Below, piece by piece: positions 45,443 through 54,816 of a stretch of DNA of 64,000 bases. The position numbers and the translations under genes were made by a program. Under the pieces are notes generated by a model, which saw nothing but the letters and a program-made list of their open reading frames with translations, did no database searches and was not told the origin of the DNA. Positions within the stretch are counted from its first letter, which is position 1, and every line of letters starts with the position of its first letter. This DNA is from Flavobacterium sp. xlx-214 (lineage in GTDB: Bacteria > Bacteroidota > Bacteroidia > Flavobacteriales > Flavobacteriaceae), in NCBI RefSeq assembly GCF_013874595.1, contig NZ_CP059431.1, positions 434,001 through 498,000 on the forward strand. The letters are read 5' to 3'.

Positions 45443-48001
45443 TTATTTAATTACAAATACAATATTTACAAAAGACAAACTGTTGGTGTTGCTTTTAACT
45501 CTATACGTCATAAGACCAGCGTCTGTAATACTTACAATTTCTATTGCTGTATCATCGCTATATGTTACATAATAATGTAAATCTGTAGCTGCAGGTATTA
45601 CCGGTATTTGTGCTGGAGCACTTGAACTACGCTTGTTAGCACTTGCTACATTAAATTGTGTTGTGTACTGTGTATATAAATTAACTGTTTTATCAACTGT
45701 AGGAGCAACCACGCTTGTATCAATTAAAATTGAAGGCATATAGAAAAACTGAGGCATTGCATATTTAACCGTTAAATGACCATCAGTTTCTAATTTAAAC
45801 TGATTACCTGGTTTTACAACTCCTGATGTTCCAGGTGTAGTGGTACCTGCTTGTGATACAATTTGAGGAGTAGCAGAATCAACACCTACTGCATAATCTC
45901 TATTTGCTGTACCCGGATTTGCTGGATTAGATGTTACTTTCACATACGACTGTGTTGCGTTAGCACTAACTGTAGTAATGGTATTGGTATCTGTAGCTAA
46001 TGCTGATAAATCCACATCATTCCCTCGTACAATACTTAACTTTTTAGTTGTATTATCATATGACAATGTTTGGTTATCCGTATTAGTATCAATACTACTT
46101 AAATCTAAAGCTGTTGCATTTGAAACACCGTTAACAGTTGTTGTCAATTTTTTATCGGCAGATAAACTTAACGCAACATTATCAACCATATTTATGGTGT
46201 TGGAAAGCTTACCATTTACTGTTGAACTTAACGTATTATTACCTGTTCCTGAAACAGCTAAAACATTTGTTGTAATAGGATCTTTTAATGATGACAAATC
46301 TACTTCATTACCATTTGAAATACTCAACTTATTTGTTGAAGTAGTGTATGTTAATGTTTGCTTGTCTAAATCAGTTAAAGGAACTTGAACCGTGTTAGTA
46401 TCTGAATCGGTTAAAACTAAATTTGTTCCTGAAACAGCTAAGGTTTTGTTTGTAGTGTTCGTATCAATACCGCTTAAATCTAAAGCTGTTGTGTTTGAAA
46501 CACCATTAACAGTTGTTGTTAATTTTTTATCAGCAGATAAATTTAAACCAACCGTTTTAACCAAATTAACAGAATTTGATGATACACCATTAACCGTAGT
46601 TATTAATGTATTATCAGTACTTGTATTAGATACCGTTGTAGCTGGTGAAATGGTTGATTGGTCTACCCATTTTACAGTTCCAGCCACATCGGTTACCATA
46701 ACTTGCGTTTGCGTATGTGTAGCAGCTGGTTGTATTTTGATTGGTGTTACGTTTGCATCGGCTATTTTAACCGTTGTAACCGCATTGCTTTTTAAATTAG
46801 CTGCATCAATAACATCATCATTTACAATTGTTGCATTTAACGGTCCTGAAACCTCACCAGACAATTTTGTATTTGTTAAATTAACCGCTAATTCACCATT
46901 TGTTACATTTACCGTTGGTGTTGTAGCTTCTTTAACCACTCCTAAAGTGGTACCATTACCTGTTTTAACATCAACTTTATACTTTTGTAAATTTGGTGTA
47001 CTTGTTCCGTCTAAAGAAGCAGCAGTATTTAACCCACTAACAACTTGATACTTTACTTGAGCACCTTGCACATTAGTTTCTGTTAGCAAAGCGCCAAAAT
47101 CGGTAGTATCTGTTGTAATTAAATTACCTGCATTTGCACTCACTACTTTTGCTGAAGCTGTAGTTCCATCTTCTTTAGTATAAGAAATTCCAGAAGCATT
47201 TTGCGTTAAATTGGTTACCGTTTCATTAATAGCAACAGTTGCATTAGCTTCGTTTTTATAATCGGCTATTTTATGTCCAGCAACTGTATTTGTAATAGTT
47301 GTAGTTGTCTCACCTGGCGCCGCTGGTACACTAATTACACCATTAGCATCAACATTGATACCTGAACCTATTTGTACAACACCCAATTGTGTTTTTGAAG
47401 CTGTTTCTACATCAACGTAATACTCTGTGCCTGTTAATCCATTTCCAAAAACTTTTGTATTTTTTCCATCTTTTAATTTGGTTGAATTAAAATATTTAGA
47501 CAAATTAACTGTTTTGGTACCACCGCGTTCTAATGATAAGATTAAATTATTAGCATTATTAGGATCATAATCAAAAGTTGTTATTTGTTGCTTGTCTAAA
47601 TCTGACGTATTTACCTTAACAGGATGACCATCGCTATCTGTTAAAATTAACTCACCACCAACTACTGCCAACGAAACGTTGGTAGTATTTAAATCGGTAG
47701 TAGCTGTTGTAAAAGGTTCCCATTTGGTACCGTTCCAGAAATAAAATCCTTGCTTTAAATTTTTTGCTGCATCAAAAGTGGTGTTGTATACCATTAATGA
47801 TGTTGCAGGACTTGTTATTGGAGCAGCTAAATTATCGGCTTGTAAAGCAACGCGCGGAATTAACAATCCTTTATTTGGCGAAACTATATCTACTGCAGCC
47901 GATTGTGCTGGTCTGTTGGTACCAAATCCTTGTTGGGCAAATACGCTACCGGTGCTTGCCATCAACAGGATTAAACTTATATTTAAAACTCTTTTGTTCA
48001 T
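45443..48001 (-). CDS. Fibre-like secreted protein A (852 aa, internal repeats)
   Basis: Signal peptide about 1-22 (SVFAQ). The head shared with two paralogues follows: QGFGTNRPAQSAAVDIVSPN, then KGLLIPRVAL, and YFWNGTKWEPF by about residue 90. The long body is made of Thr/Asn/Val-rich beta repeats. A unit around LSADKKLTTTVNGVSN...ALDLS recurs 125 residues apart (DNA copies 46086-46170 and 46461-46545). The C-terminus has no sorting domain. The sequence type resembles phage-tail-fibre-like beta-solenoid stalks widespread in Bacteroidota, but function is unknown. Third gene of the operon. Confidence 0.78.
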   Translation of the reverse strand: MNKRVLNISLILLMASTGSVFAQQGFGTNRPAQSAAVDIVSPNKGLLIPRVALQADNLAAPITSPATSLMVYNTTFDAAKNLKQGFYFWNGTKWEPFTTATTDLNTTNVSLAVVGGELILTDSDGHPVKVNTSDLDKQQITTFDYDPNNANNLILSLERGGTKTVNLSKYFNSTKLKDGKNTKVFGNGLTGTEYYVDVETASKTQLGVVQIGSGINVDANGVISVPAAPGETTTTITNTVAGHKIADYKNEANATVAINETVTNLTQNASGISYTKEDGTTASAKVVSANAGNLITTDTTDFGALLTETNVQGAQVKYQVVSGLNTAASLDGTSTPNLQKYKVDVKTGNGTTLGVVKEATTPTVNVTNGELAVNLTNTKLSGEVSGPLNATIVNDDVIDAANLKSNAVTTVKIADANVTPIKIQPAATHTQTQVMVTDVAGTVKWVDQSTISPATTVSNTSTDNTLITTVNGVSSNSVNLVKTVGLNLSADKKLTTTVNGVSNTTALDLSGIDTNTTNKTLAVSGTNLVLTDSDTNTVQVPLTDLDKQTLTYTTSTNKLSISNGNEVDLSSLKDPITTNVLAVSGTGNNTLSSTVNGKLSNTINMVDNVALSLSADKKLTTTVNGVSNATALDLSSIDTNTDNQTLSYDNTTKKLSIVRGNDVDLSALATDTNTITTVSANATQSYVKVTSNPANPGTANRDYAVGVDSATPQIVSQAGTTTPGTSGVVKPGNQFKLETDGHLTVKYAMPQFFYMPSILIDTSVVAPTVDKTVNLYTQYTTQFNVASANKRSSSAPAQIPVIPAATDLHYYVTYSDDTAIEIVSITDAGLMTYRVKSNTNSLSFVNIVFVIK
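46086..46545 (-). repeat. In-frame direct repeat within fibre-like protein A
   Basis: Two copies of an 85-base stretch, 46086-46170 and 46461-46545, lie 375 bases (125 codons) apart and differ at only a few positions. They encode the LSADKKLTTTVNGVSN unit. The repeat could allow length variation by recombination. Confidence 0.8.
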
Positions 48002-48035
48002 AATTAATTGTTTTTAGTTTTTAAACTAGCTTTAT

Positions 48036-49853
48036 TTAGTTACCTACTACAAACCAAGCAGTACCATCAGATTGTAATAACCATGCTTGGTAAGGACTTG
48101 ATGAAGCAATTGGAGTTGTAGCACCATCAATTGCACTTGCACTTGAAATGATAACTTCGTTTGTATTAGCTGTATTTGTAGCAACTAACTTCACGTAATA
48201 GCGTTTTCCTTTGTTATCGTCTGCTGCTGTTGGTAATGTAACTGTTACGCTACCTGCACTTGCATTAACTAAAATAGTTTCGTGAGTATCCGTTAATGAT
48301 AAACTTGCCGCTGTTGTTACAATAGCGTTTGATGTATTTATTGCAGCTGTTTTTAAAACTCCGTTTGCATCAACCACTACCACGTTTTTCTGAGCACCTG
48401 TAAATGGTTGTAAACCTGCAATTGCTAAAGTTTCATTTGCAGTTGTTGTAATGGTTGTTGCTTCTGTTAATGCACCTCCTAATTTTACAAAATCATCAGC
48501 TGCATCAACTTTAACACCATTTTTAGCGTTTACATCTAAAGCTTTTGTTGTTGCGTTACGCACCAAACCTGCACCAGCTGTATCATCATTTAATTTTACT
48601 GCTTTTACTGCATCATTTTTAATATCAACTGTTAAATCTTGTAATAACGCTTTATTGTTAACATCTGAAATAACTAAATCGGTAGATGATAATTTTTTAC
48701 CATCAGTAACATCTGTTGTTTTTAAAGTAGATGGTGTCCAAACGCCTGAAACTTCTTTTAGTACTTGACCTGTGCTTGGTACAGTAGGGCTAACAGCAAC
48801 ATTTTGAATTTTAACTACTTTATTGTTATTTGCTGGACCAGTTACATCGCCGTCTAAAGCAATTGCACCTGCATCAGCACTTATTTTGAACGTTTTAAAA
48901 TCAGCTGTAGAGCCAGTTGGATCAATTGTTACCCCAGTTCCTGCTGTTACATCATACTTAATTTGTCCTGATTGAATTGTAGGTTTTAAATCTTGCGTAT
49001 CAGCTACACCATTTACTGTTGATGTTAAAATAGTAGTATTTGCCGCAATAGACAAATCATTAGTATTAATAATTGGAGCTGTTTTATCTACACCATTAAT
49101 TGTTGATTTCATAGTGTTTACGCTTGATGTTAAATCATGTGTAAGACCTTTGTCAACAATTTGTTTTGGCGTTGCTACTTTTACTTCGCCTGTAGTTTCA
49201 TGCCCAACTGCAATTACTTGATTGTCCATATTAGGAACTTGAGACAATCCCTGAATCATTACTTTTTTACCATTAGTGTTTAAAGTTGTGTCTTCGGTTA
49301 AAGTACCTCCTAACTTAATAGTATTTCCAGTTTTTGTTAAACCGTTGGTTACTTCAATAATATCACCATAGCTAACCCATTTGGTTTTTAAAGTTCCGTT
49401 GTCATCATACGTTGCTAAAAACTGTTTATCTAGACCTGGAGTAATTTTAACTTTATAATCAGTTGTTGTACTTCCATTCGCATTTACTGTTGGTGTACCA
49501 ATAACTGATAAGTTTTGACCATCTTGCGTAACGGTTGTATTGTTTTGGTATTGACTATCTAATAAAGGAATCCATTTAGTAAGATTAGTATTAAAATAGT
49601 AATATCCTGCATGTAATCCATTTGTTGTTGTTTCATTATATATTAATAATGAGTTAGCAGGACTTACAATAGTAGTAACATCAGTATCAGAAGTTAACGT
49701 GATACGTGGAATTAACAAACCTTTATTTGGTGATTTAATTTCTACTGCTGCTGATTTGTCTGGACGATTAGTACCAAAACCTTGCTGTGCTACTGCATTA
49801 GATGTTGCTAACATTGCAAATGCGAATCCGATAGTATATGTAATTTTTTTCAT
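48036..49853 (-). CDS. Fibre-like secreted protein B (605 aa)
   Basis: Paralogue of the flanking fibre-like proteins. Signal peptide about 1-22 (NAVAQ). Head QGFGTNRPDKSAAVEIKSPN followed by KGLLIPRITL and YYYFNTNLTKW. Beta-repeat body with TSTVNGVADT-like units. C-terminal module (about 530-605) with VTVTLPTAADDNKGKRYYV, then SAIDGATT and the ending WLLQSDGTAWFVVGN. This end module parallels that of protein C and resembles the 'IDG ... SDGTxW' tips of tail-fibre-like proteins. 34 bases separate it from protein A and 39 from protein C. Confidence 0.78.
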   Translation of the reverse strand: MKKITYTIGFAFAMLATSNAVAQQGFGTNRPDKSAAVEIKSPNKGLLIPRITLTSDTDVTTIVSPANSLLIYNETTTNGLHAGYYYFNTNLTKWIPLLDSQYQNNTTVTQDGQNLSVIGTPTVNANGSTTTDYKVKITPGLDKQFLATYDDNGTLKTKWVSYGDIIEVTNGLTKTGNTIKLGGTLTEDTTLNTNGKKVMIQGLSQVPNMDNQVIAVGHETTGEVKVATPKQIVDKGLTHDLTSSVNTMKSTINGVDKTAPIINTNDLSIAANTTILTSTVNGVADTQDLKPTIQSGQIKYDVTAGTGVTIDPTGSTADFKTFKISADAGAIALDGDVTGPANNNKVVKIQNVAVSPTVPSTGQVLKEVSGVWTPSTLKTTDVTDGKKLSSTDLVISDVNNKALLQDLTVDIKNDAVKAVKLNDDTAGAGLVRNATTKALDVNAKNGVKVDAADDFVKLGGALTEATTITTTANETLAIAGLQPFTGAQKNVVVVDANGVLKTAAINTSNAIVTTAASLSLTDTHETILVNASAGSVTVTLPTAADDNKGKRYYVKLVATNTANTNEVIISSASAIDGATTPIASSSPYQAWLLQSDGTAWFVVGN

Positions 49854-49892
49854 GATTGTTTCTATTAAATATTTTTGTTTTGTTTTTTTTGA

Positions 49893-51638
49893 TTAAAATT
49901 TGTTTACGATTTTCCAATCAGTTCCATCGCTCATAAAATCCCAGCCTGAGTATGGTAACGAAGTGTATAAGTCGGTTTCACCATCAATGCTTCCTCCTGC
50001 TGACACCACATTTACGTAAGTTGAATTTCCATTGTCGCTTTTCTTAACAGTTAACTTTCTCCCTTTTTTACCTGCTGCAGTTGGCAATGTAATGGTAATA
50101 TCGGCAGCGCTAGCTTTCCCTAAAACCACCACATCATCTGCTGTAATTGGATAATCAGTAGAAACTTCAACAATGTTATTTGCTGCCCAAGAATTTGTAC
50201 TTAGTTCACCTGCTGCATTAATAAACACGGTTGGGTTTGTAGCTGCTTGTTTAACAACTCCTAAATTGGTACCATTAGCAGTAGCAACATCTACTTTATA
50301 ATCGGTATTTTTACCTGTTGTTGTAGGCGTTACCGTTGTATTAGTACCGTTAGAAACACTTGTTGTTTTTTGAGTAGTTGTTATCGTACTGTCTAAATCG
50401 ATACTTGAAGAAACGCCATTAACGTTTGATGTTAATGTAGAACCATTTACAGTTAAACTGTTTGTTTTAATAATAGTATCGCTATCCGTTTTTCCGTTTA
50501 CAGTAACACTTACTTGATTGTTGTCTGTAGAAACATCAACATTGGTTACCTGATTTACAATTTGACCTACGCTTGCTACTCTTAAATTTCCAGTTGTATT
50601 TTCAACCATCATCATTTTAGCATTTTCAGATGTATCGGTTTGTTGTAGATCTTGAATAGCTAAATCATACGTTAAGGTATTAATTGCCGTGTTTTTTGTT
50701 AAATCACCACCTAAAACTACATGCTTATCTTCAACAGACAAACCATTTTTAGCTTTTAATACACCCGAAATATCAACTTGCTTAGTATTGTTTTCAGAAT
50801 CGGTAATAGTGATATTATTGGTAGCTGGATCAAATGTTACATTAACAATTGTGGTATTCTTTGCTAACTGACTTAAGTCTATTTCAATATTATTACCATC
50901 AGAATCAACTAATTTCAACTTATTAGTAGTGCTATCTAATGTAAAATTTGTGTTTGTAGTATTTTTTGAATTTACAATGTAAGGTGTAGCAGCTGAACCA
51001 TTACCTGTAATGGTAACGTTTGTACCTGCATTTACTTTAGTTGTATTTACCAAAGAAGACATGTTTGCTGTTAGGACATTATTAGCAGAATCAGTTAATT
51101 TTAAATCGTTATTAGCATCTAACACCAAACTAGTATTTGTAGTATTTGTATCTAACGCTGCTAAATCAACTGTATAAACGTCTCCATCAGTATCTGTAAC
51201 TGTTAAAACAGTACCGTTTAAAACTATGGTACTATTTTTGGTATTTTTAAGTTTAAAAGTATGAATTACACTGTTTTCATCCACATAAGATAATGTGTTT
51301 GTTGTTGCATCATAATCTAACACAGTTAAAACATCAGAAGAAACATCGGTAGGTGTTAATAATCTACGCCATTCTCCTTCAAACCAATAATAATAACCAG
51401 GAGTAACACCTTCGCCATTTGTTTTGTTGTAAACTAAAAGCGATTCTACATTACCATTTTTAATGGTTGTAGCATCGGTTAGACTGGTTAGTGACACTCT
51501 TGGAATTAAGATACCTTTGTCTGAAGCAACTACATCTAACTGTGCAGATTTATCCGGATTTAAGGTTCCAATTCCAACTTGTGCGCTCGCCACCCACGTT
51601 CCCATAAGTAAAGCGACAGTTAATAGTTCTTTTTTCAT
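49893..51638 (-). CDS. Fibre-like secreted protein C (581 aa), first gene of the operon
   Basis: Signal peptide about 1-19 (VASAQ). Head VGIGTLNPDKSAQLDVVASD followed by KGILIPRVSL and YYYWFEGEWRRL, the same module as proteins A and B. Body of Asn/Thr-rich beta repeats with LTSNVNGVSSS-like units. C-terminal module DITITLPTAAGKKGRKLTV, then GGSIDGETDLY and SDGTDWKIVNKF. It is the promoter-proximal gene of an eight-gene unit. The 241-base upstream region carries operator-like repeats. No T9SS sorting domain is seen. Confidence 0.78.
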   Translation of the reverse strand: MKKELLTVALLMGTWVASAQVGIGTLNPDKSAQLDVVASDKGILIPRVSLTSLTDATTIKNGNVESLLVYNKTNGEGVTPGYYYWFEGEWRRLLTPTDVSSDVLTVLDYDATTNTLSYVDENSVIHTFKLKNTKNSTIVLNGTVLTVTDTDGDVYTVDLAALDTNTTNTSLVLDANNDLKLTDSANNVLTANMSSLVNTTKVNAGTNVTITGNGSAATPYIVNSKNTTNTNFTLDSTTNKLKLVDSDGNNIEIDLSQLAKNTTIVNVTFDPATNNITITDSENNTKQVDISGVLKAKNGLSVEDKHVVLGGDLTKNTAINTLTYDLAIQDLQQTDTSENAKMMMVENTTGNLRVASVGQIVNQVTNVDVSTDNNQVSVTVNGKTDSDTIIKTNSLTVNGSTLTSNVNGVSSSIDLDSTITTTQKTTSVSNGTNTTVTPTTTGKNTDYKVDVATANGTNLGVVKQAATNPTVFINAAGELSTNSWAANNIVEVSTDYPITADDVVVLGKASAADITITLPTAAGKKGRKLTVKKSDNGNSTYVNVVSAGGSIDGETDLYTSLPYSGWDFMSDGTDWKIVNKF

Positions 51639-51756
51639 AATTGTTGGAATTAATATTCAATATTTAAAAAATCTCGCAAAAAAATACGTGCGACTTTATA
51701 GTTCAAAATTGCCATAAAAAAAGGTTAAAAAAGTTTCATAAAATTGGCAATTTGTA

Positions 51757-51819
51757 GTTTCTAATAATTTGAAACACGCAATAAAACATTGATTATCAAT
51801 GTATCTAATAATTTGAAAC
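51757..51819. promoter_or_regulatory. Operator-like region of the fibre operon: direct repeats flanking a palindrome
   Basis: TCTAATAATTTGAAAC occurs exactly twice, at 51760-51775 and 51804-51819, 44 bases apart. Between them ACATTGAT-T-ATCAATGT (51786-51802) is a perfect palindrome. The first repeat is also preceded by GTT to give GTTTC...GAAAC dyad arms (51757-51775). The element sits 119-181 bases upstream of the fibre protein C start and downstream of an AraC regulator's terminator. It fits binding of an activator dimer or tandem AraC-type sites. Confidence 0.6.
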
Positions 51820-51849
51820 TGTTATAAAAACCTTAATTTATGCATACAA

Positions 51850-51878
51850 AAAAACATCCTATTGTGTAGGATGTTTTT
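51850..51878. terminator. Terminator after the AraC pair
   Basis: Arms 51850-51861 and 51867-51878 (core ACATCCTA/TAGGATGT) around TTGTG, with A and T runs on both sides. It should end the minus-strand AraC transcript and isolate the fibre operon from it. Confidence 0.8.
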
Positions 51879-51879
51879 G

Positions 51880-52980
51880 TTAATTTAATGTGCGTTGTTT
51901 GTATTCTAAAGGAGTGCAATTGTATACTTTATTAAAGGCTCTGTAAAAAGAAGTTTTAGAGTTAAAACCACTTTCATAAGCAATTTCAATAATATTTTGG
52001 CTTGAATTTTCTTTTAATATAAACTGCAGAGCAAACTCGCAACGTAAATAATTAATATAATCATTAAAATTAGTAGCGCAAACACTACTAAAAACCTGAG
52101 AAAGTGAATATTTAGGAACTTTTAATAAAGCACTTAACTTATCTAAATTTAATTCTGGATCTAGAAAAAGTTTTTCTTCTGAAATTCTTTGTATTTTTTT
52201 GGAAATCAATACAATATCCTCATCTTTCAGTTTTGAATTTTTGTATTTGTCTTTTTTAGTGGTATATTCTTTAAAAGAATCTATTAAAAAAATCTTTTCT
52301 TGAACAACCTCTTCTTTTTCAACATCTTGCACCTGTTCTTTGGTACTTTTATGATCTAAATAAACTATAGACTTTACAATAAATATTGTTAAAATAATGC
52401 TGATAAATACTAAATAGAAGACATTATTTATTTTGATATCAATGGCTGCAATTAATTGGTAAAAAAACAGCGCAATTTCGGCAACACTTAAAATAATTAA
52501 ACTTTGAAAATACCACTTAGCATTTACTGTTGGGGCATTTTCTAATTTTGTAACCGTAATGTATTTTACAATACATCTTCCTAATAAAACAAGTAACGAA
52601 ATTTGATAAATAAAAAAGTATATTTTTGCATCATTGACTATTTCTACCTGAAAAACAACAACATACAAAATAAAAAGGAACATTAAAATACTATACGAAA
52701 AATAATCTTTTGGTACTTTTAGTACTGTTACTTTTATAAGTGCTTGGTAAAAAACGGCAATATAAAAAACGTTAAAAGGTATTAGATAATAAATTTCGGA
52801 TTGTAAATGATAATACCTGGTGCAAAGCAAAATAGTTAGCTGTAATGCTAACACACTAATAAAAGCAATTGCTTTTGCTTTTTCTAAATAATAAAAACTG
52901 TACTTAGCATTAAAAAAATAGCTAAGGCTTGCTAATGTAAAGGCTACAAGTAAGCAAGCAAATTCAACATCGGTAACCAT
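51880..52980 (-). CDS. Membrane-bound AraC-family transcriptional regulator (1)
   Basis: A 366-residue protein. The N-terminal half (about 1-212) has seven hydrophobic helices. A basic/acidic linker (about 213-265) and an AraC-type double helix-turn-helix (about 275-366) follow: LSALLKVPKYSLSQVF and IIEIAYESGFNSKTSFYRAF, with the family ending NCTPLEYKQ. Such membrane-tethered AraC proteins are frequent in flavobacteria and probably sense an envelope signal. It starts 10 bases after the stop of a second regulator of this type, so they are co-expressed. Fibre gene control is inferred from adjacency. Confidence 0.88.
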   Translation of the reverse strand: MVTDVEFACLLVAFTLASLSYFFNAKYSFYYLEKAKAIAFISVLALQLTILLCTRYYHLQSEIYYLIPFNVFYIAVFYQALIKVTVLKVPKDYFSYSILMFLFILYVVVFQVEIVNDAKIYFFIYQISLLVLLGRCIVKYITVTKLENAPTVNAKWYFQSLIILSVAEIALFFYQLIAAIDIKINNVFYLVFISIILTIFIVKSIVYLDHKSTKEQVQDVEKEEVVQEKIFLIDSFKEYTTKKDKYKNSKLKDEDIVLISKKIQRISEEKLFLDPELNLDKLSALLKVPKYSLSQVFSSVCATNFNDYINYLRCEFALQFILKENSSQNIIEIAYESGFNSKTSFYRAFNKVYNCTPLEYKQRTLN

Positions 52981-52990
52981 AACTTGGTTT

Positions 52991-53803
52991 TTATGAATGA
53001 CTTAACTTAAATCTGGAAGGTGTTTGTCCTTCAAATTTTTTAAAATATTTATTAAAAGTTGATTTTGAATAAAAACCACACTCTAAACTTAAAGTTTCTA
53101 ATGTAAAACGGTTATCAGCTAAAATCATTTCTTTAGCATACGTAACACGATGATAAGCAATAAATTGATAAAAATTTTGACCTGCTACTTTATTCAGTGC
53201 CAATGAAATATCTTTACGACATATCTTCAAATCTTTCTCTAACTGATCAATTGTATACGCAGAATTTAAGTAACACTTTGTATCCTCAAACTGCTTGTAT
53301 ATTGACGCCAATATATTTTCTAATTTTTTATCTGTTTCATTACAAAATACCACCTCATCTTGCGTTTCGCTGAAAATTTGCCCAAACACTTGATTGTCTT
53401 TACTTTGAATTTTATAATGAACAAATAACAACAATAATAATATGGTTACTAATGCAGCTGTAAAGCTTAACACAAATAACGAAGCAACATATTGATTTAC
53501 AACTACAAGAAACAAAGTGGTTACAGATAACAATAAAATATTCAGTGGTAAATATTCCATTTCTATCATTACATGCCACTTTACAATCAAAGTACGTACT
53601 ACAACTGCAACCAAAATTACTAATGCAATAGCGTGAAACGTAGCATTTAACACCGTTAAAGCATATAGTGCCGTAACAATACCACACATCATTAAAGAGT
53701 TCTTAGTAAAAAATACATTTCTTAATGTACTGTTTACTAAAAGCGATAATAATAAGATTAGTATAAAACCATAGTTTAATAACTGTATGTAAATTGTTTC
53801 CAT
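52991..53803 (-). CDS. Membrane-bound AraC-family transcriptional regulator (2)
   Basis: A 270-residue protein with about five hydrophobic helices in residues 8-130, a linker, and an AraC DNA-binding domain (about 170-270): IDQLEKDLKICRKDISLALN and LETLSLECGFYSKSTFNKYF, ending GQTPSRFKLS. Both HTH motifs look intact. It is the first gene of the AraC pair. Its upstream region carries a pair of AGGTAnAATTACCT-type palindromes also found ahead of the TPR regulator gene. Confidence 0.88.
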   Translation of the reverse strand: METIYIQLLNYGFILILLLSLLVNSTLRNVFFTKNSLMMCGIVTALYALTVLNATFHAIALVILVAVVVRTLIVKWHVMIEMEYLPLNILLLSVTTLFLVVVNQYVASLFVLSFTAALVTILLLLLFVHYKIQSKDNQVFGQIFSETQDEVVFCNETDKKLENILASIYKQFEDTKCYLNSAYTIDQLEKDLKICRKDISLALNKVAGQNFYQFIAYHRVTYAKEMILADNRFTLETLSLECGFYSKSTFNKYFKKFEGQTPSRFKLSHS

Positions 53804-54106
53804 AGTTTTTGTGTTTAAAGTTATACTTCAAAATTCACCAAAAAAAAGGTTACATTTTAGGTAGAAATTACCCAATTTTTTAAAACAGGTATAATTACCT
53901 AATTGCCTGAAAAATTTTCAGCAAACAATTTTCTAAAAAAATCAAGACATAATTGCTTGAAAAAAAATAATGTAAAACCATTCATTCCTATTAAAGGCAA
54001 TCTTAATCATAGCAAAAAGACCATCCTCAAACTGTGTAAAATTTCCTCAGTTTTCAAAGATAAGTCTTTTTTATTAAGTATGAATACTTTGAGTAGTGAT
54101 TGGAAC
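53804..54106. other. Non-coding region upstream of the AraC pair
   Basis: The gap between the AraC pair and the response regulator gene holds two palindromes at 53859-53900 and the response regulator's terminator at its far end. A 72-codon plus-strand frame at 53903-54121 is Lys/Asn-rich, featureless and runs into the terminator, so I do not call it a gene. Nothing else was recognised. Confidence 0.6.
53859..53900. promoter_or_regulatory. Paired palindromic sites upstream of the AraC genes
   Basis: AGGTAGAAATTACCC (53859-53873) and AGGTATAATTACCT (53887-53900) are dyads with GGTA/TACC arms, about 27 bases centre to centre. The nearer edge is 55 bases from the AraC start. The same motif pair lies at 59571-59610, 52 bases from the TPR regulator gene. 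A shared dimeric regulator is the simplest reading. Confidence 0.6.
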
Positions 54107-54107
54107 A

Positions 54108-54137
54108 AAAAAAAACAGTGACAACACTGTTTTTTTT
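54108..54137 (-). terminator. Terminator after the response regulator gene
   Basis: CAGTG/CACTG extended by eight A-T pairs (arms 54108-54120 and 54125-54137, loop ACAA). On the minus strand a T run follows directly, two bases beyond the response regulator stop. Confidence 0.75.
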
Positions 54138-54138
54138 A

Positions 54139-54816
54139 TCAATTTAAAGGAAGCTCATCTAACGTGACAATCTGTTTTTGCAGGGCAAATACAATTAAAC
54201 CTGCTACATTGCGTACGCCAATTTTAGCAAATAAATTATTTTTATGACCTTCAACAGTACGTTGTGTAATAAAAAGTTCTTCTCCTATTTCTTTTGCCGT
54301 TTTTTGCTGGCATAGTAGTTTAATAATTTGTTTTTCCCTATCGGTTAATAATTCTTCCGATTCTATTACTGGTTTGGGTACTTTGGCTGCTATTTGGTCT
54401 CTTAAAATTTCCATTTGTTCGGTATTGAAATAAAAACCTGTTTTTTGTACATGCTTTACAATATCTAACAATTCAAAAGGTGAAATTCCTTTTGGTACAA
54501 AACCAGAAACACCTTCTTTTAGCATAAAACCAATAGAATTATCTTGGTAATGCGATGAAATTACAATGACTTTTAACTCGGGATTTTTAACCTTTACTTG
54601 CTTTAAAACCTCTAAACCATCTACCGTTTTCATTTTTAAATCAAGCAATAAAACATCAATTTTTTCTACATCTTTTTGATCTAAATATTTATACAATTGA
54701 TATCCATCCGTAGCATCAAACACTACCTTAACGTCTTGATCTTGATTGAAAAAACTTTTTAATAAAGTTACAATCAAATAATCATCATCTAAAATTGCTA
54801 ATCTTATTTTTTCCAT
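54139..54816 (-). CDS. NarL/LuxR-type response regulator
   Basis: A 225-residue two-domain regulator. The receiver domain (about 1-125) has acidic residues D10-D12, the phospho-acceptor D59 in LLLDLKM, the Ser of VIVISSHYQDN and a downstream lysine (FVPKG). The LuxR-type HTH (about 150-215) reads LLTDREKQIIKLLCQQKTAK followed by EIGEELFITQRTVEGHKNNL. It overlaps the histidine kinase gene by 32 bases, so the two form a coupled two-component pair. Fibre or T9SS genes nearby are possible targets, but this is inferred. Confidence 0.93.
   Translation of the reverse strand: MEKIRLAILDDDYLIVTLLKSFFNQDQDVKVVFDATDGYQLYKYLDQKDVEKIDVLLLDLKMKTVDGLEVLKQVKVKNPELKVIVISSHYQDNSIGFMLKEGVSGFVPKGISPFELLDIVKHVQKTGFYFNTEQMEILRDQIAAKVPKPVIESEELLTDREKQIIKLLCQQKTAKEIGEELFITQRTVEGHKNNLFAKIGVRNVAGLIVFALQKQIVTLDELPLN

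Noticed and set aside
45978..47048. Long plus-strand open frames opposite the fibre-like gene
   Set aside because: They mirror the repetitive codons of the minus-strand gene, which has a signal peptide and paralogues; the Val/Thr/Leu-rich translations are antisense shadows.
53903..54121. Plus-strand open frame of 72 codons between regulator genes
   Set aside because: Lys/Asn-rich without domain or signal, and it runs into the A-rich arm of a terminator; AT-rich DNA gives such frames by chance.
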